A DNA stretch of 64,000 bases from Batkoa obscura (GCA_030770535.1 JASVEC010000014.1:1054001-1118000); one strand, 5' to 3'. Counted from the first letter of the stretch, positions 24,178 to 35,829 are shown. Numbers and translations: made by a program. Notes: generated from the letters alone by a model not told the origin.

Positions 24178-24357
24178 ATGAACACTTATCAATTTGAAAT
24201 TATTGCTTACGCTTTATTCACTCTCCTTGCTTTTAATTTTTGTCAACAAATTATGCAGGCTAGACAATTTTATATTACTTTGGTTTTATCTTCCATTATC
24301 ATTAGCGCTACTGCTTCTGTTCTAATTAATACTTTCAATATCAATGACAGTAATTAA
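24178..24357 (+). CDS. small predicted membrane protein (59 aa)
   Basis: ORF of 59 aa starting MNTYQFEIIAYALFTLLAFN. Two hydrophobic segments (about residues 8-22 and 32-52) flank a polar hinge QQIMQARQ, as in small two-pass membrane proteins. Codons are less A/T-skewed than the surrounding sequence, which favours a real gene. No family is recognised; a chance ORF is possible. Confidence 0.4.
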   Translation: MNTYQFEIIAYALFTLLAFNFCQQIMQARQFYITLVLSSIIISATASVLINTFNINDSN

Positions 24358-24854
24358 ATTAAGTTAAATTAAATTAAACACGCTAATTAGATGAATCTTA
24401 AGGTTAATAAACATTTGAGTGTTCAAAGTGAATATTAAATCAAATAGAAGAAGTGATGATGAGGAAGGGAAAAACAAAAGCAAAGACAAAGAAATGTGGG
24501 CGAAAAAGAGAATAAGAGTAACTAACTAGACAATATTTAGAACAAAAGGTTAAATACACAAGATAATAAAAGGGCTGGATAGAAAAATGAAGCTAAGAAA
24601 GGAGATAAAAAGAATGACAGTAAATTGAATACTGGAAGCAAAAATGGAGATAATAAAGAAATTGATAAAAGTTGATGTTTGGAATTTCTAGGAAATAAAA
24701 TAATAATTAAATATTAAATAGTTTAGAAAGCTATATCATTATCAAAAAAATTATAGCTAAAGGTTTATTAGTAGGGAGATAATGAACCATATTGCATAAA
24801 ATAGATGTTAGAGTCCAGACTCAATAAAACTAGCTATTATCTTACTTTGTTGAG
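24358..24854. other. intergenic, purine-rich stretch
   Basis: About 24440-24680 is A/G-rich on the plus strand with lysine/glutamate-like codons broken by stops. It may be a decayed charged-protein gene or the 3' UTR of the small ORF. Confidence 0.4.
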
Positions 24855-26246
24855 CTATTTTATTAATGTAATCAATGGATCCTTGTTTAAAATATTCATA
24901 GTTTCTGTTTTGTTATATTCAAACCGAACTTCGATAAATTGAAATAATATAGGACTACTAAGGCTGTATACTATTTTTTCTTTATATTTTTTAAAAGTGA
25001 ATTTCTTGAATGTAACCGACTCAATGTTAGGAAATAAATATAAAGCATCAAAAATATCTTGTAATGATACAAAGCAATTAATAAACGTTAACTGCTTTAT
25101 AAAGCTACATTGGATGAAATGTTGCTTATTTAAAGGTCGCTTGTGGTAATAAGTATTGGTATGCTTAATTTTCCTTAAATCAAAATCTCTCAGCGAAACT
25201 AATTTGTGAGGTTTAATGGGTTGTTCAACGAAACATAGTTCAATAGTGTGGATTGTTGATACTGAAGAAATTGAGCCTATAATAATTGGTAGTTCATCTT
25301 TTTCCGTTATACTTACTTTCTTCAAATTCACTAATGATTTCAAATCAATAGTTTCAAGCATTTTGTGATTGATATAACCTAAAGCTCTAATTTTTTGTTT
25401 ATCTATTTTATTAAGTGTTCTAAAATCGAACTCTCCATTGACTGTATCTATGTAAATCTCATTAAACCTTGATAAGTTTTTATGTTGTTCCAAGTACCCA
25501 TTGAAATACTTCAAAGTTACGTCAAATTTGGTTGGAGATTCATAAAGTACTATATCATGAAAGACACGATTATATAACCGCTTATAACACGTTACTGATA
25601 ACAGTTTTAAACTTTTTAATTCATCTAGTTGTTTTAATGAGTCTAGATCTACAATGGAGCTGAAATCTGAACAAATTTTCAATATTTTAAGCTTGTTTGG
25701 ATTGAGATAACTAACAACTTCATCAAGCTTATTTGTATTGAGATAGCCAATAGTCTCATCAAGTCTATATCTAAAACGCTCTATATGAAGATTTTCAATA
25801 TTATACAATGTAGGCTTAATGGTTAGTAAAAAAGTTATAAATTCAGATTTTTCACATGATATTTTTAGTTTAAGAGTTCTTAATCTAGGGAAAGAATTTG
25901 AAGCTATTGCCAGACCCAATTCGTTCAAATTATTATAACAATGTATAGATAGACTAGAAATATTTGGACACAATTTAAGATATCGGATATTGTTATTGGA
26001 AACTACACTTAAATGATTCATATTGTTTCCGTTCCTAGTTATAAATTCATCTCGAAATTTATCATCAATATAGAATTCAGGAACTAAGTTACACTTTTTA
26101 TTAAATATCATCCTAGAAATAAATTTATTAAAAAATTTATTCAAAGTACTAAGCTTAATTAATCCATATGGGGGTATTAGATCAAATATCTCCTCTAAAA
26201 TAATATCTGGTAAATCCTCAAATTTAAGCATCGTATTCAACAGCAA
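24855..26246 (-). CDS. F-box / leucine-rich-repeat protein
   Basis: Intronless ORF of 463 aa. The N-terminal F-box reads FEDLPDIILEEIFDLIPPYG then LIKLSTLNKFFNKF (about residues 9-45). The rest is an irregular series of Leu/Ile-rich repeats (for example IRYLKLCPNISSLSIHCYNN, FPRLRTLKLKISC, LVNLKKVSITEKDE, FPNIESVTFKKFTF). F-box proteins recruit substrates to SCF ubiquitin ligases through Skp1; the target here is unknown. Such genes are often expanded and fast-evolving in AT-rich basal fungi. The start could be either the Met at 26246 or the next at 26231, which is closer to the F-box. Confidence 0.75.
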   Translation of the reverse strand: MLLNTMLKFEDLPDIILEEIFDLIPPYGLIKLSTLNKFFNKFISRMIFNKKCNLVPEFYIDDKFRDEFITRNGNNMNHLSVVSNNNIRYLKLCPNISSLSIHCYNNLNELGLAIASNSFPRLRTLKLKISCEKSEFITFLLTIKPTLYNIENLHIERFRYRLDETIGYLNTNKLDEVVSYLNPNKLKILKICSDFSSIVDLDSLKQLDELKSLKLLSVTCYKRLYNRVFHDIVLYESPTKFDVTLKYFNGYLEQHKNLSRFNEIYIDTVNGEFDFRTLNKIDKQKIRALGYINHKMLETIDLKSLVNLKKVSITEKDELPIIIGSISSVSTIHTIELCFVEQPIKPHKLVSLRDFDLRKIKHTNTYYHKRPLNKQHFIQCSFIKQLTFINCFVSLQDIFDALYLFPNIESVTFKKFTFKKYKEKIVYSLSSPILFQFIEVRFEYNKTETMNILNKDPLITLIK

Positions 26247-27146
26247 AAGATGAATTTTTTAAAATAGTTTTTTTAAAAGGTTATTTTTTATGATGTTTTT
26301 AGAAAATCTAACCAATTATATTATAAGTAACTTTCAAACTGCTGAACAGATAAAGCTGATATTTACAAGAAACCTGAAATTATAGTCAAGTTATAGATTG
26401 CTATATTAGCAATGATATGATAATACAACAAACTAAAACAATTTGACATAGCCCTTAGAAATGTATATATTGTAATTCATTATTGATTCATAACAAAATG
26501 ATCCCAAGAACCGAAAGTAATTTGATAATTCGAATTTAGTATTGATAAGTGTAATATGTTGATTAAATGTTGATTAAAAACGAAATAAGAGCAGCTAGTG
26601 ATTCTTTATAACCAATATTGACGGTAATTTTCACAATCAAATTATAATGTTGATAAAAAAGCTAATAATTGATAAATACTTTATATTTATCAGTTAATAT
26701 TTTAAATAAAGTGTAACCATTTATATAACAAGTAAACCTCAATCTCAATGTTCTTTATAAAGAGTTTCTAAATATAAAGAGTCTCTGCTACCAGTAAACA
26801 ATTTTTTTAATAAACCTGCTACTTAAGAAATACTTTATATGCTTTATAGTATTATGTCTATGAAACGTTGCACTCAAATATCTTCGTGAGTAAAAGGATT
26901 ATAGCTAACATCACCTTGGAGCTTATCAATTATGTAATGTACTCTCATATCAAGTATTATAATGAGATAAAAATGGAACGTTATTAAAGTCCGAATATGA
27001 ATACAAGCAAGTCAGCTTTAATTGAATTTCAAACAAGTAATAATAATAACTATTATTGCATTGTAAAGACATTTTGCTATTAATAAAAAAATTACAAAAA
27101 AATTGGTTATAAATTCGTAGATAGCTAAACTTGGTATAATCAAAAA
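26247..27146. other. intergenic, no gene seen
   Basis: AT-rich; no coding stretch, repeat or RNA gene recognised. It presumably contains the F-box gene promoter. Confidence 0.5.
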
Positions 27147-27752
27147 TGGGGATGTCAGAATCGGTTTCAGAATTTATTTAAAAACCAATGCAGCTTTGAA
27201 GTTTTTAAATTTATAAGTCCTTAACATGATTAGTCAAATTTAACTTAAAGAACTTATTTTAATTGATTTATTTTTAGTAAATAATTGATTTTTTTAATTA
27301 TATACTCTATATTATTTTTATTAAATGTTTAATGGATTTATAGTATATAACATCTAAATATATAGTTCTTTGACTTTGTTTTCTATTAAAATAAAAACAA
27401 AATCTAAGCTTTTATAACTAATAACTAAACTTCGAAATGGAACTTTTAAAAATTTTGATACAGTAGAGAGAAGCTCATTATATAAACGTTATAACTCATC
27501 TAGATCAATTTCAACAACCATTCATAATAACTCAGAGTTTATGGAACTTTATGATAAGATAGAAGAAAGAAAAGATAAATTATCAAAGTTTAATATTAAT
27601 AATAAAACTTAATCAAGTAATATATAAAATTAGTAGTTTAAGGGAAACAAGAAATAAAAACTAACAAGTAGGGTTATTATCAACTATAGCTTCAGTATGT
27701 TCTTTCGATAAATGTAAAAGTTTTGGATTTAGTATAAATAAAAATCAATATT
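27147..27752 (+). mobile_element. 5'-part relic of the 6.7-9.2 kb transposon family
   Basis: Starts TGGGGATGTCAGAATCGGTTTCA, matching the full element's right TIR, and continues through its 5' flank into the transposase N-terminal coding region (about the first 115 codons, around 27430-27750), with stops and frameshifts. It is cut off by a miniature element at 27753; the remainder is absent. Confidence 0.75.
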
Positions 27753-27851
27753 GTGGCTATTCTTTTTGGTTTCATTACTTTTTCATTTTTTAAGCACTAT
27801 TTGAGTAGAAAAATTGTTAGTAAAATTATTAAGTAAAAGAATATATTCCCA
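27753..27851 (+). mobile_element. miniature TIR element, copy 8
   Basis: Marks the breakpoint of the truncated transposon relic. It lies only about 45 bp from the stop codon of the acid phosphatase gene, so it may supply part of that gene's 3' UTR. Confidence 0.75.
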
Positions 27852-27894
27852 AATACTAAAGAAAAATAAAGTAGTCAATTTTTTTATAGAATGT

Positions 27895-29511
27895 TTAACG
27901 ATCAGAAATTTCATCTTTGAAACCTTTACATTCTTCATAGTACTTCTTAGGACTCATCTCGTGTAAAAGCTTTACAAACGCATCCATTTTACAAAAAGTG
28001 CCGCCTAGCTCTGGATGATGGTTTCCTGATTTAGCGCAATGTGGTAGAGTCAACACTTGGTCGTTATACTTTACTCGTACATAATAGTTCTCTTGACTAT
28101 TGGCGATCTGCTTTTGATTCGATTTATGTTGCTTATCTTCAAACAATTCGACCATAGCCTATAAATTATTAAATATTTTGCTCAAATGACTATAAATTAA
28201 CTTACAATAGATCCATAAGCTGGCCATTTGTTATCAAATGCACCTAACCCGATGACAAATGGTCCGACAGTACTATTAAAAAATTAGCAATTAAAACTTT
28301 AATCAAAAAATAAAATTATATAAAATACTTACGTATCATGTCCAGAAAAGAATGACAACTTAGCCTCATTTTGTTCTTTATTCTCCACTGCTTGTTGAAG
28401 GTGATAATTTATATCTTGATAAAACCTACCAATACCAAGCTTAACATTTTCTTTAGATTCAAGGAAACCTTTAAACCATAATTTGACTTCTAATTCATCT
28501 AATTTGGCATGGTGTTGTTCGGTATAACCATCCGGTAATTTTATACCATGAGCATAAGCGGAACTAATAGTATCATAGACTTTATGGATGGCAGTAGGAT
28601 GATCAAATTCTTTAGATTTTAGATCATCAGCCAATGAAGTTTCATTAATTAATAATTCTCTAAATGTTTGCCATTCTTTCTTCAATTCTGGTCGATAACT
28701 TAAATCAAACTCTTTTTTCAACTGCACTAATCTGTTACAAGTGAAATCCATAAACATGGTTTCATCTTTATGGGTACGTGATCGAATGATAAGATCGGTG
28801 ATTGTGTTAGTATTTATATTAGGGTAAAAACCAAATAATAAATGATGTAAAGAGTCGATAGTACGTGGATAATCTGTTGAACGTAAATAAACTTGATTTT
28901 GTTTCAATTGGTCGAAATTTTGTGGGACGAATTTTAAATGATCTACATAAATCCTTTTTAGTGCTTCACCATGTTGATATAAAGTAGAACGTCCTATGTC
29001 TGTTAACTGTCCATAAGAGCTAAATAAAAGTTACCATTTAAAATTTTTATATGTTAAAAAACATCTTATCTTACCAAGTAGCAGTATTAAAATGACTAGT
29101 TGAGTTTCTTGGTTTTGGATTGTAAGTTTTTCCATGACCATCTACTCCTTCCATTACTTTATGATAAACAAGTGGGCTATTTTCCTGATCTGAACCTAAC
29201 AGACGAGAGTCTGGATTGGATGGTTTCAATAATAAAGAACTTCCTTTGTTACTAGAATTACATAAATTCCATTTTAAAGGGAACAAATTTGGCATACGTG
29301 GACTTAATGGAGTTCTATCACCTTAAAAACAAAATGTTATGTTTTTTAAAATGGAATTAAAAGCCCATTTACCATGTCTATGTACAATGAGTAAGTGCTT
29401 CAATTCCAAATTAGAAGGATATAATTTCTTTAAAGTTTCGAAATCACTCTTTGGAGAGTTGGCTCTAGGCAATACAAACTCTTTTTGTTTTATTTCGGTG
29501 GTACTCGTCAT
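27895..29511 (-). CDS. histidine acid phosphatase (clade-2 histidine phosphatase)
   Basis: Five exons (29511-29373, 29321-29075, 29019-28333, 28272-28206, 28158-27895) join in frame to 467 aa. The catalytic RHGDRTP (about residues 45-51) supplies the phosphorylated His, and SGHDT near residue 356 supplies the second His and the Asp proton donor. CSYGQLTDIGR, LRSTDYPRTIDSLHHLL and GIGRFYQDI are typical of the acid phosphatase branch. No signal peptide is visible at the N-terminus (MTSTTEIKQKEF), so an ACP6-like intracellular enzyme or a lost leader exon are both possible. The substrate cannot be told from sequence. Confidence 0.85.
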
Positions 29512-30189
29512 GGTTATTGTTAAAAATTTTGAGTTTCTATTTAATTTATTTTTTATAAGATTAATGTGATGTAATCTTATCGAAAATTACAAATTAGTAG
29601 CCAATTAGAAAGCTGATTTATAATCCAAATTCAAACATTGAACTTTAACTATTCCAGAACAAGAAGGTAGATTCATATTATTAAGCAAGTTGTATTAACT
29701 TAAATTTAACCACATGCATTATAATAATATTTGTTGAGCTAAAACTTTATTGTTTTAGGCTAATATACTCCATTATACTGTTTGATAGTTTGACAAATAT
29801 AGCCTGTGTATGTTTATTATTGTTATTTTGTCCATTCATATAATATAAAATTAATTTTTTTTGATTAAATACCAATTAAAAAAGTGTTGTCATTTATTGA
29901 TATTTGAATGGCAGTTGCTACTAAGCTCTGTTGGAGTGGTTTTTATTAATCTTTCGAGCTTCGAAGGAGCAAATTTTGCAGGTTTTTTCTTTATGAAGGC
30001 TAGGAAATAAATATAAATGCGTAGGTAAGTGTGGGCTGAAGGGAAATAAAGAGCGAAAAGCAGGAGTTAGACCAATGATAGGCATTTAAGAGATAAACCT
30101 ACTTCTTTATAACAGAAAGTATAATTTGTATCCTTTATAATATTACTTAAAAAATGTGATAAAAAATAATTTTTTTAATATTTAACATA
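29512..30189. other. intergenic upstream of acid phosphatase
   Basis: AT-rich sequence with a slightly more GC-containing stretch at 29930-30080. No ORF or RNA gene recognised. Confidence 0.5.
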
Positions 30190-30290
30190 TGGGGATGATT
30201 TTTTTGATTTCATTACTTTTTCCACCTTTTAAGCGCTATCCAAGCGGAAAATTTGTTAGTAAAATTCTTAAACACAAAAATACATCCCCA
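30190..30290 (+). mobile_element. ~100-bp miniature TIR element, copy 9
   Basis: Well preserved: TGGGGATG at the left, ACATCCCCA at the right, flanked by TA on both sides. Confidence 0.85.
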
Positions 30291-30490
30291 TATATATTTC
30301 AAATAAGTATAATATAAGATATGATCAACTTAACTGATGAAAAATAAAGTATTATAGAGTTCAACAATATCCTTAGGTTTAGCTATTAGAATTTTATTTC
30401 ACTAAAAAACCAACGTCATAAAATTCTTTGAAAGGTTTATAAGTAAATTGAAACTTTTATTGAATATTTCAAATAAAATAATAACTATAA

Positions 30491-30590
30491 GAGGATGTAT
30501 TTTTGTGATCAAGAATTTTACTAACAAATTTTCCACTTAAATAGCACTTAAAAATGGAAAAAGTAATGAAGTCAAGAAAAACACTTCCAT
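30491..30590 (-). mobile_element. ~100-bp miniature TIR element, copy 10
   Basis: Inverted relative to copies 9 and 11, which lie within 200 bp on each side. The ends are decayed (GAGGATGT and ACACTTCCA). Confidence 0.75.
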
Positions 30591-30650
30591 AAAATAATTT
30601 TTAAGAAAACAAAAAACAAAAACCAATTTAACAAGTTTATAAATATATAA

Positions 30651-30745
30651 GTATTTCTTCTGGTTTTCCTACTTTGCCCATTTTTCAAGCGCTATCTGGG
30701 TGGAAAATTCATTAGAAAAATTCTTGGACAAAAAATATATCCCCA
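30651..30745 (+). mobile_element. miniature TIR element, copy 11
   Basis: The right end ATCCCCA is intact, while the left end is decayed. The third element in a 550-bp cluster. Confidence 0.7.
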
Positions 30746-31227
30746 TATATAAATATTCTAAATTATTTGTATTTCATTAGCTTTGATACTATTAATCTAA
30801 ATTAAAATTAAATCAAAAATAATTTCATAATCAAGTTTATGCACGATATATAATCATGTTTTCTTGTTTAATGATAATATTCATAATAAGTAATATTTAA
30901 TTCATGACTCAATGTCTAATATTAAATCAAAATATTCAATATTTTGAATATAAATTATTATTCATTATTAAACAAAGTACATGAACCAATGTTTTTGTAT
31001 GTAGCAAATTAAAATTATGCCTTTATATTTCGTAAAATAGATAGTAGATAGTTATAATATTTATGAAAGCAAGAAAGTATGAAAGTTACTTGAATTTCAT
31101 GTACAATCCATATTTCTTTATGCTTCTTCATATTTTACTATTGATACTATAAATTCTTAAATTTCATCTAAAAATAATCAAAGCTCAATCTAATTTTTCA
31201 ACTTTTTAGTTTTTACTTGATTTGAAA
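30746..31227. other. RRP41 upstream region
   Basis: AT-rich sequence preceding the putative RRP41 start; no other feature seen. Confidence 0.45.
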
Positions 31228-32340
31228 ATGGTTGATTTAAAATTTAAATATAAGATTACATAAAACTAACCTCGATTTTAGTCCAGAGTTGAACTATTGA
31301 GTATTGAAGGTACTATAATTAATGTCTCAAGTATAATACCAACTAAAATTTAGGTTTAAGAGTTGATGGCAGGCGACCAAATGAGCTAAGAAAACTAGTG
31401 TCTAAAGTAGGAGTATTAGGAGATGCTGATGGATCAAGTTATTTAGAATTGGGAAACACTAAAGTGTTAGCAACAGTTTATGGACCTAGAGAGGTAAAAT
31501 TGGACATGTTTAATCAATTAGAATTAGATTAAATTCAAATAAATTCTAAATAGCCAAGAAAAAGATCAGCCATTTTACATGATAGAGCATTTATTAATGT
31601 AGAAATTAATGTTTCTCCATTCAGTACCAGTGAACGTAAAAAGCGTAGTAAAAATGACAAGTATTTAACATCTTTTATTGTATTTGAAACATGAAATTAA
31701 TTCTTTTAGGCGCATTATGGAGATGGCCCAATCAGTTAAACAAACGTTTGAGCCCATCATCCTTACCCAATTATCATCCCGTTCACAGATTGACATTTTT
31801 TTACAGATTTTACAGGATGATGGCGGTAAATCTAAATGAATTCATTTTTTTATATTCAAATATTTATAAAAACAGGTATCCTCCAAGCCTCTATTAATGC
31901 AGCAACACTTGCTTTAATCCATGCTGGTGTACCAATGAGTGATTATGTATGCGCTACTTCTGCAGGTTTTATAGAAAATACTGCAGTGCTTGGTATGTAT
32001 TAAATAAGCTAATATTGAAAAATAATTAACCCATTTTAGATATTAATCAAATTGAAGAGAGATCCTCCCAGTCGCCAGAGGTAACGGTAGCTGTCTCACC
32101 ATTGAGTGGAAAAGTTATATTGTTACAGGTAAAGAATGGGCTAAATTCTAGTGTTAATATTGAATTTTTATATAGATTGAATCTAAACTGCGTAATGATA
32201 ACTTTCAAGAAGTAATGGAGCTTGCGATTCATGGTTGTCAACAAGTTAAAGAGATTTTGGATTCAACCGTGAGATCAAATACTACTTTACTTGCAGAAAA
32301 CAATAAGAAGAATTCAAATAAGCCAACCAAAACTTACTAA
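31228..32340 (+). CDS. RRP41: exosome core subunit Rrp41/Ski6
   Basis: Eight coding exons: ATG alone at 31228-31230, then 31282-31309, 31354-31493, 31554-31660, 31710-31825, 31876-31992, 32040-32128 and 32176-32340, giving 254 aa. The joined start reads [19 protein letters not shown], almost the yeast Ski6 N-terminus (MSRLEIYSPEGLRLDGRR). Other RNase PH-fold blocks: [56 protein letters not shown]. Rrp41 is a structural member of the six-subunit ring of the RNA exosome and pairs with Rrp45. The only weak point is exon 1, with a GTTGAT donor. The last exon is repeated as relics at 35466 and 38526. Confidence 0.85.
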
Positions 32341-32499
32341 GTTATAGAGCTAAAAGTGTTGATTAAATAGAATAAGTATTACAATAGCAAGTTTCAGATA
32401 CTATGTAATTTTTTTAGTTCGCTTTATTAAAAAAGAATAATTGAATTTTTGAAATAATATTCCCAAGCTTTTTATTAAGCATGATTACTTAATGTATAT

Positions 32500-33540
32500 G
32501 TTTTCTATTGATTTTTATAAAGCTAATGAAGCTTTAGCTAAGCTCTCTATTTCAAATGTATACTACAAAATGATAATCTTTCGTTCAGTAAATTATTTCT
32601 CTTACAATTGTTTTTTCTTTCAAAGAAATGCTACCAGAAAATGAGCCTTTTGAGTCAAAACGTTATGAGCTATTAAGTGTTTTATATGATTTTTTTATGT
32701 TGGCTTTGGTATAGCATTATTTACATTTTGCTGTAGAAAGTATTATAGAATAACTCAAACTATTTTAAAAAGGGCCTTTTTTATGTTCCACCTCTTTCAC
32801 ATCGCCAACATTTTTTAATTTAATTGTGTTTTCAGCTAAGTTTTTTTTGATCGATGCATTTTCCCATCACAATCCTTCTCTAAAAATTATTATGTTTTAC
32901 AGCTTATACATTAAGTATAATTCTCCTTATTTCTAAAAGGGGGAATATGTTTTAATCAACGCTAGCACATGGGATTTTTTTTTGGTTTCATCACTTCCAT
33001 TTCTCAAGCACTATTTGAGTGGAAAGGCTATTAGTAAAATTTTTCAACAAAAAAATATATCCTCATATTTTACAATACGCTGTTATTTGCCCTTCGATAC
33101 TCACTATTAGAGCATCAGGCGCCAAATAGTGTTCATTCTTGAAGTAGGTTGGCTTCAAGTATAATTATTCCATCTCTTCCTTTTTTAATATTTTATTAGC
33201 TTCTAACTTACCACCTATTTAACTACTAAGTCAGACAAACATGTTTTTTCTGGCAATTTATCTTCAACTCGCAAGCTTTCGTCTTTTTATGTACTATGCA
33301 GTTTATTATTTTTGTTCTTCTATCTTGCTTCAAAGCACATCTTAACTCCTGTTAAAAAGCTGATTTCAATATTGTAATTGACTTATTAAACAATTTGGAC
33401 ATGTCTATAAGACTATTAACATACCTGTAAGTAGTAATTTTAATACTGGATTGATTACTGTGTCTGTAGATGATATAGTTTCAATCTCAAGTTTGAATAC
33501 GAGAAAGCTGAAGGTTGTGAAAGTTCATGTTCATGGTAAT
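32500..33540 (-). pseudogene. decayed ZNRD2-like gene, unit 1
   Basis: Co-linear with the intact gene at 38801-39752 over most of its length: the C-terminal helix region (around 32500-32700), exon 3 (around 32880-32940), and the 5' end (around 33240-33490). Stops, frameshifts and a miniature element insertion (32970-33067) destroy it. No start codon is evident at the homologous position. Confidence 0.7.
32970..33067 (+). mobile_element. miniature TIR element, copy 12
   Basis: Inserted inside the unit-1 ZNRD2 pseudogene. No copy occupies the corresponding site of units 2 or 3, so insertion followed the duplication. Confidence 0.75.
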
Positions 33541-33582
33541 CTTTATAGGCAAAAATTTAAACCATTCTTTAATACTTGAAGA

Positions 33583-33602
33583 CTAGCCAATTAAAAACCG
33601 AT
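33583..33602 (+). promoter_or_regulatory. conserved CCAA-containing promoter motif, unit 1
   Basis: The sequence CTAGCCAATTAAAAAC lies between the ZNRD2 pseudogene and the transposase-derived gene. The same position in units 2 and 3 has CTAGCCAACCAAAAAC and CCAGCCAACCAAAACT, so the motif survived while flanking DNA diverged. Confidence 0.5.
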
Positions 33603-33921
33603 TTTGATACTATTTTCCATGTTATTAGTAAAAGTGCTACGCGTTTAATCCCAAATTGCCGATTTGTTTGATATTTCTGCCAGGTTATTAAAAACTATAG
33701 TAGTACAATTAATGTAAATTTGATAATTTTAAGCAGATTAAAATGCATCTGTTTACAGTAACAAAACTCATAAAATATACATTTTGATTTGTAGAAAGTT
33801 AGTTAATTTGAAAAGTTTAATTGGCAAGGAGCTTTTAGAAGCCTTCCAAAATTGAATTGGAAATACTGTAGAGATGATTCCTCATTATCTTTATTTAAAC
33901 TTAAATAATATTCAATTTAAA

Positions 33922-34944
33922 ATGAAATCGAAGCCGAAACGTATAAGTAATGAAGACAGGGAAAGGATTGTTGACTCCTATATCAATGGATCGCGTCAAC
34001 AAGAAATTGCTAAAATAATGGGCTTTAGGCCTAGGACTGTTTATACTATTATAAAGAAATATATTGATGGAGAGGATTATACTATAAAAGCAAGCAGGGG
34101 AGAAGGAGGAGAAATGAAGAAGAAAATTATGCCAGAATCCCAAAGGAAAATGATTCAGTCTTGGGTTGATGAAGATTCCACTATGTCAATAAATGCAATA
34201 AAAAAGAAATTGATGAATGAAATAGAGATCAAAGTAAGCGCAGACATTATAAGCAGAAGCTTAAATGACTTTAATTATTCTTTCAAACGTATCAATTTAG
34301 CATCTCAAAACAATGACACCCTTACTTTAGAATTTAGAGCTTTTTATGCCAATAACTTCATAAATGACATATTGAAGCTTAATGACTCTAGAGTTATTTT
34401 TATAAATGATGCAACATTCAACATTACAATGCGTACAATTAATAGAATAACTAAGAAAAAAATAAAAGTTGATCCATTTAACAATATGCTCCGTAAAAAA
34501 AACGTATCGATATGTTGTGGTATGAATAAAACCGAAATTATTGAATGGCAAACTCAACCAAAGCGCTTCAGTACTGAATCATTTTATCAATTTATTAAAT
34601 CAATTCTTTTTAAACTTACTCAAAAGAATATTAAAGAAGCAGTGATAATTATGGATCATGAGTACATTGAAAAAGATCTAAAGATCAAAGAATCCATTGA
34701 AGCAAGCGATCACACGTTAATTTGCTTACCACCTTATTCTTTGTTTCTAAATCCTATTGAATATATGTATGCTAAATGGAAACAATTAGTCAGGGCAAAT
34801 GGTCCACAAAATGAAGATGAATTATATAATGTTTTCAACAGTGCTTTATCAGAAATAACTCACACTGATTGTAAAGATTTCTATGAGCGTATGCTCGATT
34901 TTTTGCCTAAATGTATAGGAAAAGAAGAAGTACTTTATGAATAA
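33922..34944 (+). CDS. Tc1/IS630-type transposase-derived protein A
   Basis: ORF of 340 aa from the ATG at 33922; an upstream in-frame ATG at 33874 exists, but the 33922 start aligns with its paralogues. An N-terminal helix-turn-helix (about residues 8-48, EDRERIVDSYINGSRQQEIA) and a second HTH (about 70-122) precede an RNase H-like domain: FINDATF (Asn162 where the first catalytic Asp is expected, followed by Asp163), IIMD (Asp245) and LNPIE (Glu280). The 34-residue gap between Asp245 and Glu280 is the Tc1 D34E spacing. No TIRs were found. Its retention as an open frame in a segmental duplication suggests a host function, perhaps DNA binding. Confidence 0.75.
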   Translation: MKSKPKRISNEDRERIVDSYINGSRQQEIAKIMGFRPRTVYTIIKKYIDGEDYTIKASRGEGGEMKKKIMPESQRKMIQSWVDEDSTMSINAIKKKLMNEIEIKVSADIISRSLNDFNYSFKRINLASQNNDTLTLEFRAFYANNFINDILKLNDSRVIFINDATFNITMRTINRITKKKIKVDPFNNMLRKKNVSICCGMNKTEIIEWQTQPKRFSTESFYQFIKSILFKLTQKNIKEAVIIMDHEYIEKDLKIKESIEASDHTLICLPPYSLFLNPIEYMYAKWKQLVRANGPQNEDELYNVFNSALSEITHTDCKDFYERMLDFLPKCIGKEEVLYE

Positions 34945-35336
34945 ATATGTATTTATGGTTTCATTGTCATTTAATTTTTAGTTATTTGAAAGTTCCATTT
35001 TTCAGATTTCGATCTATTATGTTGTATTTGTCTTTTGATGATAATTCTACAAAAACAGGTGATTTTAAAAGGATGATTTTAATATAAAATCGAATGTATA
35101 TGGATAGTAAATATAATGTTAGCACAATTCTTTGTAGTTATAGCACAATTCAATAACTTATCTATTTAAACTGAACCACCGCAAGTTGTTGACAGCTTAC
35201 TTTTTCTAGCTGTTTAGCACGGCTCAAGTAAACCAAAGAGGCCTCCACAATTTACAGCAGCAACAATAGCTATCACATATTCCCATTTAAAACTCATAAT
35301 TTCAAAAATAAAGACAGACTAATGCTTAGCACTATA
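34945..35336. other. spacer between duplicated units 1 and 2
   Basis: AT-rich 3' flank of protein A; no gene seen. Confidence 0.45.
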
Positions 35337-35437
35337 TGTGGACGTTTTTTTGGCTTCATCACCTTTTCCATCTTTTAAGCGCTATTTGAGTGAAAAATTT
35401 TTTGATAAAATTTTTAAACACAAAAAATACATCCCTA
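35337..35437 (+). mobile_element. miniature TIR element, copy 13
   Basis: Lies in the spacer between unit 1 and unit 2. Its ends are TGTGGACGT and ACATCCCTA, so both TIRs have mutations. Confidence 0.75.
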
Positions 35438-35465
35438 TATTATCTTTTGGTCATAATTGAGATAG

Positions 35466-35520
35466 ATAATGATAGCTTTTAGGAGGTCATAAAGCTTGAA
35501 ATCCGTTAATACCAACACTA
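35466..35520 (+). pseudogene. relic of RRP41 last exon, unit 2
   Basis: AATGATAGCTTTTAGGAGGT and following bases match the intact RRP41 exon around 32194-32245 with substitutions and a stop. It marks the left edge of duplicated unit 2. Confidence 0.5.
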
Positions 35521-35829
35521 GTTAAAAGTATATTGTGTCTCCGTGTGAAATTTGATATTAAGTTGATTGCAGTAAAAGTTAAGGAGTAGAAAAAGTCCAA
35601 ATAAATTCGTTAAGCCTCAGAGCTAATGGCATAGTTAAATAGATAAACTAAAGATAACAGATATAAATACAATTTTAAGCCTCGGTATTTTATTAAAGAA
35701 TAATGATATAATTTTAAAAGTCTGTTTAATCTAAATAATTATTTAATACCGCTGTATTTTATATCGTTTTCTTTGTTATCTAATAGAGTTTACTTTAAAT
35801 GCTCTATCTCAGATACATTGCTATATAAT

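Noticed and set aside
33874-33921. upstream ATG of transposase-derived gene A
   Set aside because: The added 16 residues have no counterpart in genes B or C, where homology starts at the second ATG or at the only ATG.
34327-34557. minus-strand frame inside transposase-derived gene A
   Set aside because: Antisense shadow of a conserved domain; no homologous frame in genes B or C.
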